Shown here: one piece after another, positions 22,293 through 34,329 of the stretch
Layout of the letters: every line of letters starts with the position of its first letter
Position numbering within the stretch: the stretch's first letter is position 1
Assembly (NCBI RefSeq): GCF_021130785.1
Contig: NW_025777549.1
Coordinates: forward strand, 1 to 64,000
Source of the DNA: Homalodisca vitripennis
Lineage: Eukaryota; Arthropoda; Insecta; Hemiptera; Cicadellidae
DNA: 64,000 bases
Direction of reading: 5' to 3'
The notes under the pieces: model-generated
The model's input: only the letters and a program-made list of their open reading frames with translations
The model's database searches: none
What the model was told of the DNA's origin: nothing
Made by a program: the position numbers and the translations under genes

Positions 22293-23568
22293 GAGTACAT
22301 ATTTCATTAAAAAAAATAATAATTAAACTATATTGAAATATTTCTACAAGAAAGGTTGCATACTCTTTAATTGTCAAAAATAGATGAATTAAACGTCTTA
22401 AATCGGAGTTTATAAAGCATTTTTATTAGCGTTTATATTAGTCTGGCATAATTAACTAATAGGAAACATTATGAGACTGATAAGAACGCTACAAAATATT
22501 CAAATGTGTAAGTTGTCCATTTACATACGAAATCATTAAATGCAATTAGAAGATCAGTCTGAAAATCATTATCTCCTGTTTTAAACTCAAAACACCGTCT
22601 CCTAAAAACAGTTTAGCCTAAAATTAGCACCAATGGTTCAAAAACTGTGTTTACACATAAGATAAGGAGAGAGTAATACGTATGTCATTCCCATAAGGTA
22701 TACACCGGCAAGATAAAATACCCTGTTATTATTAGCTACAAAACAAAGTGTTTTGGCTTGATAATAGTCAATAATGAACATGTATTTAGATATGGAGGAA
22801 TTTATTAATTTATACAACGCAGTGTCTCAAATACACGCGTAAATAGGGCGAAAAGAATATATGACGCAATTAAGTCAGTAATCCAAGTATTAAATATTAG
22901 TATTGTAATACTGCCTGTGTATTAATAAATACTTAGAACGGTGCACATTCTGAGTATAATATCATAAAATATATTTTTAACTTTTAACGCTTATCAAATA
23001 TATTTTCCTTATCATGATTATGCGCTTAAGTTTCTTGTAGATGCTAATGAAATAGTTAGGAACTGTAAGAAGCAGAGTTGTAGAAATCATTTCAATGGTA
23101 TGATAAATTTATTACAAATTCAAGCTCCTTTTATAAGTGATTTACGGTTATATTAGCACGGTACGTATTTTCGCTCCGTGACGATCATTGTCTTGTTCAG
23201 TTCCTATATCACATTAATCTCATCAAAGGTAAACCAATTAAATTTTAACTGTTGTTCATTAGTAAGAAGTTATTACTGTACTAGGAAGATAATACTGCCT
23301 TTGCATAACTAAGGCCAAATAAAGATTATAACGTACCTAAATTACCGAATAGCCTAGATTAATAATGAATTGGTCGATGTTATAATTCGTTCATAAATAA
23401 AAATTACTGAATATCTAAACAAAGCCTTTTTAAATCCTGTATTTTGTTTACTGGTTTTCTATCTTTCTTCTTGTATGTGGGATAAATTTTAATGGGACAT
23501 TCAAAGAAATTGTAAATTTCATAAATAGGATGCTCTTGAGTGGATCCTTCCTGATTGTTGGGCTAAAA
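22293..23568. other. AT-rich non-coding DNA
   Basis: No gene, repeat terminus or RNA gene recognised. Confidence 0.4.
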
Positions 23569-23900
23569 GTGAAAAGGCAATCCGTCTGTCCGTTCGTCTA
23601 CTCGTCAGTCCCATAATTTTGGATAAAAGTGTTTTTATGTTTTGGATAAGACTGGAAGCTTAGTATATAGGTTTCTTGTGGTCAAAGAAAGAATTTTATT
23701 GATTTGGGTCATAATTACAAAAGGCATTACGTCTGTCTGACATTGCGTCTGTGTGATGCCTAATGATAAAAACTTTGTGCTTAGTTAAATAGATTCCTCT
23801 CGGTCACAGAAAATGCTATATTTATTTTGGTTGAAAAATAAAAAGTCAATCTCTATGGGTGCTAAATCTCTTGTTTAGTCGTACGAATCCTTTGAAAGTT
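23569..23900. repeat. Diverged tandem array, three units of about 120-145 bp
   Basis: Units start with an AAAAGGCAATCCGTCTGTC / AAAAGGCATTACGTCTGTC / AAAAAGTCAATCTCTATGG block at about 23571, 23717 and 23840. The first two intervals contain GCTTAGT..ATAG.TTCCT..GGTCA and a TTATTTTGGTT-like segment. The third block is repeated exactly at 25202. Confidence 0.6.
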
Positions 23901-25201
23901 GGTTGTATCATTTTATTTACTGTTAATTTTGAAATAGTATGCGGTATACACAGTATTTATTTATGATATTTAACGGTGATTGTCCAATACAACAAATTGG
24001 GATTCGAATCAAAGTACTTTAATGTTCAGTAAATAAATTTACCTCCAAAATGTATATGTTAAGAATATAATAATAATGTTAATTTATATGTTAGGATTTA
24101 TATTTACCAGAGGACAACCGTCTCAAACTTTGGAGACTTTGTCTTGATCAAGTCAATTACGGTTCAAGTGCCTGGTGTAAGGGAGAGGCAGTGGTCTGTG
24201 GTAAGAGAGGCAGAGGAGGATTACTTGATTAACGCTATTGTCTAATCTCTCTGTCTCATCTCAATGTCCCACTATACAATTAACTAGCATGTTGAAGTTT
24301 AAGTTGGTTATTAATTTTGCATTATGTAAAAAAAAATAATTTTAATACTGATACTTTATTTAGAATTTAATTTTATTTTATTAGCTATACAGATCTACTA
24401 TTAAATAGCCATTACTCACGGCTCACCAAAAATTTTCAAAATCAAGTTTCTTATACTGTTTATTTAAAGCACTTCTAATGTAATATGATGGAGTTATATG
24501 CAATGTTTAAACACGTGTAGGCATACAACAGGTACATGTTAGTGTTGTTTTCATGGTTACAAGTCAATGGTTCAGCATGAATTTTATATCATGTTTTGCA
24601 ATTCACGAGCATTTCTGGTTCGAATTAATTATATTTTCGACGCGATAGCAGAGTTTTCCTTGTACCCCTATCAATAAAATAGAGACACATAGGTCTCAGA
24701 TACCCATTTCGGTAAAAAAAGCCATTACTTCTAACCGTGTCATATACGGAAGGCCTAGGATATTTCCTGTGCTAGAGCTGGATTTGTCTTGTAATCCCGA
24801 TGAATGAAATATACATGGGTGTTAAAAATGGTTGAATATCTTCTGTACTTGTAAACCTGCAAACATAAAACTTTGTACGGTGACATATGGTATAAAATTG
24901 AATTTTTAGAGTGGACCGAATGGAGGCGGTGGAAAATATTACATGTAAAAATAGATCGATGAGCATAGCATTTTAAAGTTCTTAATAGTAGAACACAATG
25001 CCGAAAATTATACCTTTAAACGATTAATTTAAAGAGAACGGCGAAGCTCGAAATTTTCAATACTTAAGTGCATTATATCCATGACTATCAATGTCATATT
25101 TCAGACGCAACACTAAGCGAAACGTGAAATAGAGCTGAACTCAATATATTCAATGGATCAGCCCTTTCTAACATGGCTTCGTTACACGTAGTAACAATTA
25201 A
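23901..25201. repeat. Probable continuation of the same repeat region, diverged
   Basis: Around 24650-24840 two stretches share CTTGTA.(CCCC/TCCC) followed by AT(A/G)AAATA and ACATAGG/ACATGGG, suggesting further decayed units. Around 24115-24290 there is a GC-richer patch with no recognised content. No coding sequence seen. Confidence 0.3.
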
Positions 25202-25290
25202 AAAAAGTCAATCTCTATGGGTGCTAAATCTAAATTGACTAGCCATCTATAACCTTTGAGAGTTATTTGTTTGTGTGATATCGTTTTGCT
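25202..25290. repeat. Second copy of the repeat block at 23840
   Basis: A 30-bp stretch at 25202-25231 is identical to 23840-23869, followed by about 50 bp of recognisable but diverged similarity. Confidence 0.75.
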
Positions 25291-27998
25291 ATGATCGTGT
25301 GACTATTTTATATTTATCAGAAATATAACTAAGTTACTTTAACTGATAGTAATATCACAGCTTATTGAGCGTGTGTTGTGGTAAAATGCTTAAAGTTCCT
25401 AACGAGCCAGTTTTTACTATATTGTCAATCAAGATACAATAATGTTATCTAGGATATTATTTAGTTTAATAAATTAGTATGCTTAGTTCCCTTGGATAAT
25501 TTATAAAATGCAATATAATGGTGAAGAAATAAAAACATCCTTTATCTCCTGTGTATTAACTATGAGAACACATTAAATTCTTAAAATTTATTTTTCTAAC
25601 TTTAATGTTTATACACTTAAATTTATGAAATAACACTTTCAACTCTAATCATTTTTATGTTAATTTGTTTTCTTATAAATTTTTCAAACATTATTTTGCT
25701 ATACATTTACTACATTGCAAATACATCAACCAATATTGGTAAATTTTATTTATCAAAGTGTTAGTTGGTGTGCTTTCAATGTAATGCTTTTAATTATGAC
25801 AAGCCAATACAAGCGCCATCTCCGACAATATTTTTGTTAATCTAACTAATTAATACTGAAATTTAAGGTATAATTGATAAAATATTGAGATTCACCGTTT
25901 ACTATCTCATTCTAAAACACAGTATACCTAAAATGTTCTTGTTTTAACTTCCTTGCATGTTTTTCGAGAAGTAACTCTATTACATTATCGGGGTTTATTT
26001 AAAAAGCCACAGTGATAATTCAATGTAATAAAGGTGGAAGAATGTATCACATATAAACACTCGGATTTTAAAAGGATAAGTGAGTTACGTATGAACATCG
26101 TAAACATAATAAAGGGGTGATAGTGAGAACATGTCTTGTAACCTAATTAGGACAATTTTTAGCCTACAATTTACATATGACTATCTTTTGCTCAAAATCA
26201 GGATAATATCAAACATGCATGTAATATATACAAGCACTGTCTTACATATCTTGATGGTATGAATAGCTTACAATTATGAATTAATACAATTTGTTACAAA
26301 GTTTATCAATTATAATAAAATACTAAAATAAAAATTGTACGTTTATTTCATTATCATTAAGGTATGATGGTTTTGTATTTCAATCCTCTACGCATAAGCT
26401 TAAAACGTATTCTTTGTTTTAGTTTTTCGCATTAAAAAGAAATTACTCCATACCAATATAAGTGAAATTACAGCAATATCGGGGTCGTTTCAAGAATAAT
26501 ACGATTCCTGACGTAAGTCCTGATCTATCGGCTGTTTGAATGTCATTAGTACAATTCTGTAATAATGAATAGTACAGTATTGTTATATTTTGTTAATCTT
26601 TGTTAACGATCTGCACTCTGACTTCTTCTTAGAGATAATCTAACATTTTACGAGGCAGTGCTGTTTAAACAAGAAGCATGTAGCACTGATTACATGTATT
26701 AGTACTATGTCTTTTAGTAAATCAAACAAGATACCCAGTAACATGTAGAAACTGCAGGTAAATCAAGCACTGACGTCGTTGTGGCAGTTTAATGAGATAC
26801 TCAAACCCCGACCCACCACTGCTTCTGCCCTAAGCTGGAAGTTTGGAGGTTGCTTTGAGCTCTGTGAGAGAGAACTTAATCCCAGCTTTAGAGGTTAGAT
26901 GGTTTTCATTGTTGACACACGTTAAAATTGTCACATCGTGTAAACACACCAGTTGCCAGTAACTTAGATTATACAAGTTTGCATTAATATAAGAGCACAT
27001 TAAAAGGACATGCCAAGCCATTGTTAACTGATTGTAATTGAAATTGTAATTTAATTTATTGAAGTTCTATAAATGAATGGATGTATTTTACCTCTGCATT
27101 TTAAAGTTTGTGCAAAAAAATATTATAAACAGGTACACAAATAACTGTTCTGTAATTTTTAAATAATAATGTAGGCGAAGAAATATTTGTGTCCATAGTG
27201 TTCCTATTTTTTAGGGACCAATTCATTTACTAAAATCTACTATAATTTTACCTTTTTTACAAATTGAAATCCAGTATGTAACAAAATACCACACGTTAGA
27301 TGTTGGTAATTCTACATAAGTACTAGAAGAATATAACAATTTTGTATTCGGGTTTTAACACTTTAACAGAATGTTTTTGAAATAATTTGTATACAATAAC
27401 AAGTTAACAATAAATTATTAAAATGTAGTTATTTTTTATATTTAAAAATCTATACTTCTAGAAGTTCTTACATAATTTAGGGATTTTTCAGATTTCTAAG
27501 ACTATTGTATTATATGCATATTTGGCATCAGTTGAAAGCTCTTACACTTTTAATGCGAGTTATAAATTCAGCTGATTATAAACACACATTAGTTGCACAG
27601 GCATATTTTCACTACAATAACTAATTATGAGCTAATTGGTAAAACTTCATCTTATCAAATTAATATTAGTTTTACACTTATCTATTTACAATGTTTTACA
27701 CTCGTGTATACATTAACCACGACCTAAAGCTGATAAAATGTATTAGTCATTAAAACATCTGTGCATCTAAGACGTCCCTTGTCTTTTGAAGAAAAAAATG
27801 CACTCATAGTATTTATTTAAACTAGGTATGTATTTTTTGTGTAACAGGAGATGGTTTAAACTGTGGTTTTATATGACTGGTATGGAAGTAAGCGATAAAA
27901 AAATCAAAAGATTATAAGTATAAAGTTACATGAAACGAAAAAAGGAGAATTCTTTGTTTGAATTTTGTTTTTGACAATGGAAGGATTGTGAATTAAAT
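25291..27998. other. AT-rich non-coding DNA
   Basis: A mildly GC-richer patch at about 26750-27020 holds a 63-codon minus-strand frame that I do not recognise. Nothing else stands out. Confidence 0.4.
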
Positions 27999-28222
27999 AG
28001 GATTTTTACCGGATACTTGCCATTGGTCAGTGATACAATAAAACGGTACACTACTTTTCGAAATCTGCAATCTGATATCTTCTTCAGGTAAATGACTAAA
28101 GTACAAGGTTTCAGGTAACGTAACTAAACTGTAGTCTAGGTTGTGGTGTAGTGCTTAACCTATATTGTAGCCATGCATTAGTGTAGTCATTCACCTAAAG
28201 AATGTATCAGATTGGAGATGTC
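27999..28222. repeat. Dispersed repeat family R1, copy B, with inverted arms
   Basis: AGGATTTTTACCGGA at 27999 and the ATCTGCAATCTGAT...CTTCAGGTAAATGACTA block at 28062-28099 match copy A at 19.7 kb. The segment 28060-28099 is also found as an imperfect reverse complement at 28183-28222 (about four fifths of positions match), giving a hairpin with an 83-nt loop. On the minus strand the left arm reads CCTGAAGAAG, a hairpin-forming stretch, then CGAAAA. Confidence 0.6.
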
Positions 28223-30682
28223 AACAATGAAAAATAATATAAATTTAATATTCCGTTAACAAATTTTGAGTTAAAAATATAGAAACTAATCTAAAAAAAA
28301 CCATCTATCTAATTTCGAAGGTCCTAGAATTCGTTGTAGAATTATAATCATATAGAAATGAGTGATACTTATAAATATTATGCATAATATTGGTTCAGAA
28401 ACGTATAAAAAATTGGAATATTTATATTATAACATGAAGTTTCGTGTATGGAGCTCCTAACATATAAAAAGTTAACTACAATTGTAATAAAGTAAGGGTT
28501 AGTAAAAAGGTGTATAAAAACATACGTTTATAATTCGTCTTAAAATTGGCTTTAAACTTTACATATATTCCAGGAGGGAGCTAAATATAAATAGGGTTTT
28601 GACATTGAATTATCGAATTGAATATGTTAACACCATATGTTAACTGTCAATTTGAAGCTCTTATAATTGATTACAATGGGGAAGTTCTGCTAACTGAATG
28701 TTCCCAAGCTTATAAACTAATACCAACTACAACTAATAACTCAATCCACTACTCTATCTAACTTTGACTTCCATTACCAAATATATGTAATGCGGAGTTA
28801 ACACGTTAAATTATTAAGTGACTTATCATAATACATCTTCAATTAGAATTTCTAATGAATAATTCCTGTAGACTTTTTTATTCCCGTGTTGTAATGGAAA
28901 TATTTATATATTTATTATATTAGAAACATATAAACACACCGGATACCATGAGTACATTCCAGTGGATCCGAAAGCTGGCAAAATTGTTTTACTATATTTT
29001 GCATAGTTTCGTCTGCTGACTTGATGATTTATTATTATTATCCCTAATGTGTTATGGCAGATGAGATTGAAGTTATAATCAGTGGTGAGAATTCTAAAGG
29101 GTGATTAATAGAATTAAAAGAAGTGGGTATAATATACAATGTTAGGATAAATATTTTATGGATATGACGTTTATGCATAGGTATATTATTTCTGTTATAA
29201 CGTACGTCCTTACATTGGATTCTTTAATAAGAATTGTACTATGTTATACTATTCCTTTTTATACATTGTTTGAGTTACATTTTATCAATTAGTCCATTAA
29301 AGGTAAATTACGTAATAATACTAATAATCCGTTTTAATTTTGTACGATTTGATTTGGTCATTTATTTAAATCAAATATTGTATTGACTAATACATTAATT
29401 AAACAAATTAGGAGTGCTCCACGCTAACAGGCTAATTTGAGACTGCATACAAAATTCAATAGCCAAACCCAATATGTATACCACAAGTAACAATATCTCG
29501 TGATTGTGGTCAATTTTGTAGTTTGTTTACAAATCAATCTATTCTGTGGTTTTTGTGTGTCATCCATTACAATAATGTAAAAGTTGTTCAATATCGCTCA
29601 GCCCAATTCCATGAAATGGGATTGACATTCACTATCATTAAAGTCGATGTTGCCTTTAAACAAATGAAGCATTTGAAATCTATAGGAAAAGATTTAGAGA
29701 AAACATGAAGAGACATAAAGGTTAAAGAAATATTTTCCAGTTACCGAGAGGGGTTTTCTAATGCTCAAGTAATTAATTATGAAAATAAACAAAAGACCTC
29801 ATCAGAAGACAGCGTACTTAAAATTAAATTAAATGTTCATTCACCTTTTCCGATAACTAACATATGTTTAATGACTCTTCTTTTACTTTTATCAATATAA
29901 AGTAACCTAACATCTAATTTTTTATTTTAATATCACAACAAAGACTACGGTTTAGTTCACTCGATTTTAAATTCCTTAATAACCATTTTAAAGTATTTTT
30001 CTATTCAAATAACTTAATTGGTAAGCCTAATTCAATATAATGTAAAATTAATATGTCTGTAATTTTCACGTCAAGACTACGAATGTACACAAAGTACACG
30101 TTTAATATATGAATATTCTATTTTATAAAAATAGTAAAGTAATGGTAAATTAAAATATTTAATTTAATTGAATCTTAGAACTTATTCTTATACTGAAACG
30201 TTTACTCATTAAATAATACAGTGCTATCACGCACACAAGTAGCCAAGTTCATATAACATTTTCTCTTAAATGGACACTTCAAATTATTTTATATATTCAA
30301 TCAATACCTTCTTTAATTATAATTCATTGAGGTCAAACTAACAAATATTTAATATAGATTTACTAACTACTGAAGTAATTAAGAACACTTTATAACAATT
30401 TGTTCCAAAACAAAATCTGGAACATTTTGCTTTTAGAAGATATTTCTTTTTTACTCTTAAGTTTCCTACCATAAAATTAATTACATGTAACAGTGTTAAA
30501 TTTATTTAATTTAAAACTTATTATTGGCAATAATAGAATTCTAGAAAGGCATTATTTAATGTAAAAAAGGTATGTAAATATATTTAAGATTCATAAAAAA
30601 TCATATGATGTTTTTACTGTTCTTGTACGATTAAATGATCGCATAACAAAGTTCAGAAAATAATATTAAAACTATAGAAACC
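28223..30682. other. AT-rich non-coding DNA
   Basis: A frame at 29523-29900 is interrupted by only one stop, but its composition looks like chance and no domain is recognised. Confidence 0.4.
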
Positions 30683-30684
30683 TA

Positions 30685-30712
30685 CAGAGGGTGGCCAAAT
30701 TATCAGACTAGA
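30685..30712 (+). repeat. 5' terminal inverted repeat of the Tc1/mariner element
   Basis: Starts CAGAGGGTGGCC and pairs with 32006-32033. Confidence 0.93.
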
Positions 30713-31093
30713 CATTCAAATTTACTACATTTTAAGTTATCTTGTAACTATGCTTTATAATCCTGGAGTATATTGTTATTTTTCATATATTTGCATTCGT
30801 TACATTATATTAGAACTTTTTATTTCTATTTGAGGTATTGAAGTTAATGTCATAGTCAGTTGGTAGCACTTAAATCAGCTGATGATTTTTAGGCAATTTC
30901 AACTGAACATAAACCCAACTTCTGTATGTATAGAATATTGGTTATTCTTGTTTTTAGTGGGGTTTCCTTGTGATATGAGCTGGTAACAGTGTTAGTAGTG
31001 GATTCAAGGTCGTAAAACCGTCAAAGTTTGTGTGTTTTTTTGGCTTTTAATATTTTAAGAATACTTCAAGAGTGAGGCCACTTTTTAACGGTC

Positions 31094-31937
31094 ATGGGAA
31101 AAAATTGTGATTTATCTCCTAGGAAAACAGCTTCAGTAAAGATTCTTTTGAAAGAAAGGTGTTATTCACAAACTGAACTAGCGTAAAGGTTGGGTATTTC
31201 TAAAAAATCAGTAAGTAGGATCAAGTTAACCTGTGATTAAAACCTAAGTAATTAGTCACATCAAGTTGAAAAATGGGGCTGCAAGCCCAAAAGGGATGAT
31301 AGATTGCTCAGGAAACTAAAGAATATTGTTAAAACAAACCGGAGACATACCACAAACAAATGGCTGACCAGATAAACGAGTATGGAGCCAATATTTCACC
31401 TAGAAGTGTGAGAAGATTATTAAACACAGAAGGACTCAACGCTCGCAGATCAAGGAAAAAGCGAAAGATCACGTCTACCATGGCAAAGAAGCGTTTAGAG
31501 TGGGTTAAAGGCTTAGACCATTGGACAACAGATTATTGGGAAAAAGTAAGTCATAAATATTTATGTGCTGCAAAGGAGACTAATTCCACAGACTCAAGAT
31601 TGGTTTCCAAATGGGGAGTTTATTTTTAAGTATGATGGTGCTCAGTGCCATAAAGCTATTGACAGTAACAAGATTTCTCAGTGAATCAGACATCAGTGTG
31701 CTCCCTTGACCAGGTAACAGCCCTGACATGAATCCAATTGATAATTTGTGGTCAGTTGTCAAGCAAATAATGCTAAAAATGAAGGTAACCACACGTCAAG
31801 GGCTCGTGAATTTTTTATTAAATAAAGTGTGGCACCACAATGAAGAAATCAAAAAGAACTGTGAATAATTGGCCCATAGCATGCCAAAGAGTTTTTAAAT
31901 GTTGATAAAGAACAAGGGTATGCGCACAAATGATTAG
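31094..31937 (+). pseudogene. Tc1-like transposase, internally deleted and with stops
   Basis: The enzyme excises and reinserts the element. The frame starts MGKNCDLSPRKTASVKILLK, then an HTH (CYSQTELA, stop, RLGISKKSVSRIK), a second DNA-binding part with YGANISPRSVRRLLNTEGL, then KKRLEWVKGLDHWTTDYWEKV, which in Tc1 proteins leads straight into the first catalytic Asp. That Asp segment is missing: the text jumps to a GVYF/FKYDGAQCHKAID block holding the second catalytic Asp (DGAQCH, usually DNAPCH). The third block reads PGNSPDMNPIDNLWSVVKQ, with Asp where the usual NPIENLW has Glu. The C-terminus shows SMPK and MLIKNKGMRTND before TAG 31935-31937. There are at least five stops and two frameshifts; about 280 codons remain of the usual 340 or so. 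Confidence 0.9.
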
Positions 31938-32005
31938 TCATACAATTTGAAGTACACAGATATTTAAAAAACGATTTAATAAAATAATTTTCCCCGAAAA
32001 CTAGT

Positions 32006-32033
32006 TCTAGTCTAATAATTTAGCCACCCTCTG
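32006..32033 (-). repeat. 3' terminal inverted repeat of the Tc1/mariner element
   Basis: Ends CCACCCTCTG followed by the TA duplication at 32034-32035. Confidence 0.93.
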
Positions 32034-32035
32034 TA

Positions 32036-33501
32036 TACAAACGCTTATTAAATGATAAAGTAATAAATATTCGTCTGTGATAGAATTTCTTTTAACACTA
32101 ATGTAATTTGTTATGATGTAAAAAGTGGAACTAATGAGTCGTTTAAACATAACATAGAATATTATAATAAGTCCAAAAATATATTTTACAAAACGCCAAC
32201 GATAAATAGCCTAAACGTCCCGTAGAAGCTATAAGAATTTTTCACATTCTGAGCAAACTGAAAACGAGAACCGTCCTTTGTGGCTGGAGAGGCTATTATA
32301 TTGAAATGCTCTTCTCAGGAAAGTCTCTTCCAAATTTCCAAATACTGCATAAACGACAATCTCTTTAACAATTCCTCTGGCACATAAGTACATTCAAAAT
32401 GGTATGTCTGAATAAAATCAAGAAACTTCTATTAATTAATTACTAAGCTAATCTAATACGTCAATAAATAATATTTAACAGTTCATTTTTTACTATAATA
32501 CTATTGATTATAACTCGCACATGTTCAGTCTTTATTTACCGCATATACTTATATTACATTATTATTTATATTACATCTAATAGTCTCTGTGCTTGTTTGT
32601 GTGTGCTACCCTATCACGTAAAAATTACTTCACCAATCGTACTGAAGTTTTATATGGACATTCTTTTGGTCTATGGTTAACATGCAGACCTAATCCTATT
32701 TCAAAAACACTTAAAATTTTATCACTTAATATTTAACACTTTAACCATCTGCAACAATTATTGAGGACACCGGAAGAAGAAGTAAATATTAGGAAAGTAA
32801 AGATTTAAGTAAACATATATAATAAATGTGTACATATTAACAAATATAAAGTATGCAGTGATTGGTCAGTGCTCTACTGAATATATTAATGACAAAGCTA
32901 ATATTTAAATCTTATTAAAATAGTTTTACTGTTATTAAACCCGTATTAATTGTATTTTGATAGACGTAAGTTTCATCTGCGGGCGTAGTATTTAATTTCT
33001 TAATCGGAGAAACAAGCCAAATTTACGTAAAATTATAATTAGGAAAAAACATCTAAAATCGGAGTAAATCACAATGGGCATAAGTATAAACTTTTTGAAT
33101 GGGTGAGGTATTATCATTCGAAGCAAACTTAGTTTAGGCATCTTATTTCGTCTTGATACATATCATGTTTCATTAAAAAGACTTCTACATAATTATAATG
33201 TATTTAGTACGTATTTTTTATATTTCTTCTAATATTTACGTCAACCAAACCATTTGGCTTAAAACTTTCATGATCCCCAGCATATGGTACGTATAGTGTG
33301 GGCATTGGAAGAAAAATTCATCTCAGCATATCATCCCGTATCGTTACTCCATGTTGTCATTCAAAATATTCCTATACTACGGTTTCCGTAACCCTGATTT
33401 AGACTAGGAAATTTTCCACCATGAGGTACTGTGAGGTAGCTTAGTTAGTAGTGATTTGCAATTAATCCTGTCCCGTTACTTCAGTGCGGGATTTTTGTTA
33501 A
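32036..33501. other. AT-rich non-coding DNA
   Basis: No gene or repeat recognised. Confidence 0.4.
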
Positions 33502-33590
33502 TTTTGACGTGACAACGTCTTAAATTAGGTTGCGGCTCGGAGTCACTCATGAAAAAGTGTAACGCCCGGTAACGTTACGATGCCCGTCCA

Positions 33591-33667
33591 GTGGGTCCGC
33601 CGCACGGGATCCGCACGGGATAAAGCAGATAACTGTGGGTCCGCCGCACGGGATAAAGCAGATAACT
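33591..33667. repeat. GC-rich 33-bp tandem duplication
   Basis: The unit GTGGGTCCGCCGCACGGGAT...AGATAACT occurs at 33591-33634 and 33635-33667; the first copy contains an extra 11-bp internal duplication of TCCGCACGGGA. Confidence 0.9.
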
Positions 33668-34000
33668 ATGTTTATTCGTGAAAATGTGGAGTGCTTAGAT
33701 TCGTCATTTACAACAACTACAACAATAAAGGTAAATAATTGTACACTGATATTTCATTATCGTAAACTATGATTGATTGATTAATTGTTAGATTGACACA
33801 AAAGTTGAGAAACTGAGTTTATAGGTTATGTCATACTATTGACAAATGTTGATAGTGTTAAGTAAATTATTATTTTAAATCACTCTGCAATCAATCGCAA
33901 TTCAGTCGATTGAGAAGAAACAGCGCGTATTGCTAGTCAGACATTTAAAATAACAAATTATAACCTCTAACCTGTCATAACAGTGCGACCAAACAAACGA

Positions 34001-34329
34001 ACTAAACCGACCAATCACCACGCGCGGAGTTAGAATTTAACTGTGTTTAGCAAGAATTTCAAATTCCAATTTTAGTAAATGTTTTATTCAACTTTACCAT
34101 TTACAATAACAAATTTTAATTAATTTCAAATTATGTAAAATATTTTAGTAAACAAAATATATTTCTATAGTTAAAATTTGTGCAATTCTTATTTTCATTC
34201 AATTCCTTGTTCCTATTGTGCAATTTAATAATATTCATATCAATAAATATTCTACCGAGAAAAAGACGTTGTCACGTAAAATCTTCGCCCGTAAAACCGA
34301 CTTTACAGGCAACCATAATTTTTTTTTAT
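34001..34329 (+). repeat. Copy 1 of a 329-bp repeat
   Basis: It begins ACTAAACCGACCAATCACCA and ends CAACCATAA plus a T-run. It matches 52065-52393 on the opposite strand at roughly 97% by eye over the full length, with matching abrupt ends. The frames across it are probably not functional. Confidence 0.9.

Larger units (their letters stand above)
30685..32033 (+). mobile_element. Tc1/mariner-superfamily transposon with both ends, 1349 bp
   Basis: Terminal inverted repeats of about 28 bp begin CAGAGGGTGGCCAAATTAT at 30685 and, on the other strand, CAGAGGGTGGCTAAATTAT at 32033, differing at only a few positions. The element is flanked by TA on both sides (30683-30684 and 32034-32035), the target-site duplication of the Tc1/mariner superfamily. 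Inside lies a broken transposase gene on the plus strand. Length is about 1.35 kb, a little shorter than typical full Tc1 elements, consistent with an internal deletion. Confidence 0.93.
33502..34329. mobile_element. Unclassified repeat element with internal inverted motif
   Basis: ACGTGACAACGTCT at 33507-33520 recurs in reverse complement at 34264-34277, with similar flanking ATTTT bases. The left part (33530-33670) is GC-rich and contains a tandem duplication; the right part (34001-34329) has a near-identical inverted copy at 52.1 kb. No transposase frame is present, so it would be non-autonomous. The second copy extends past the inverted motif to a T-run, so the inverted motif may not be the true terminus. 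Confidence 0.45.

Noticed and set aside
29523..29900. A 126-codon frame with a single stop
   Set aside because: In a 64-kb AT-rich window such frames are expected by chance when all frames are considered; no domain, composition like background.
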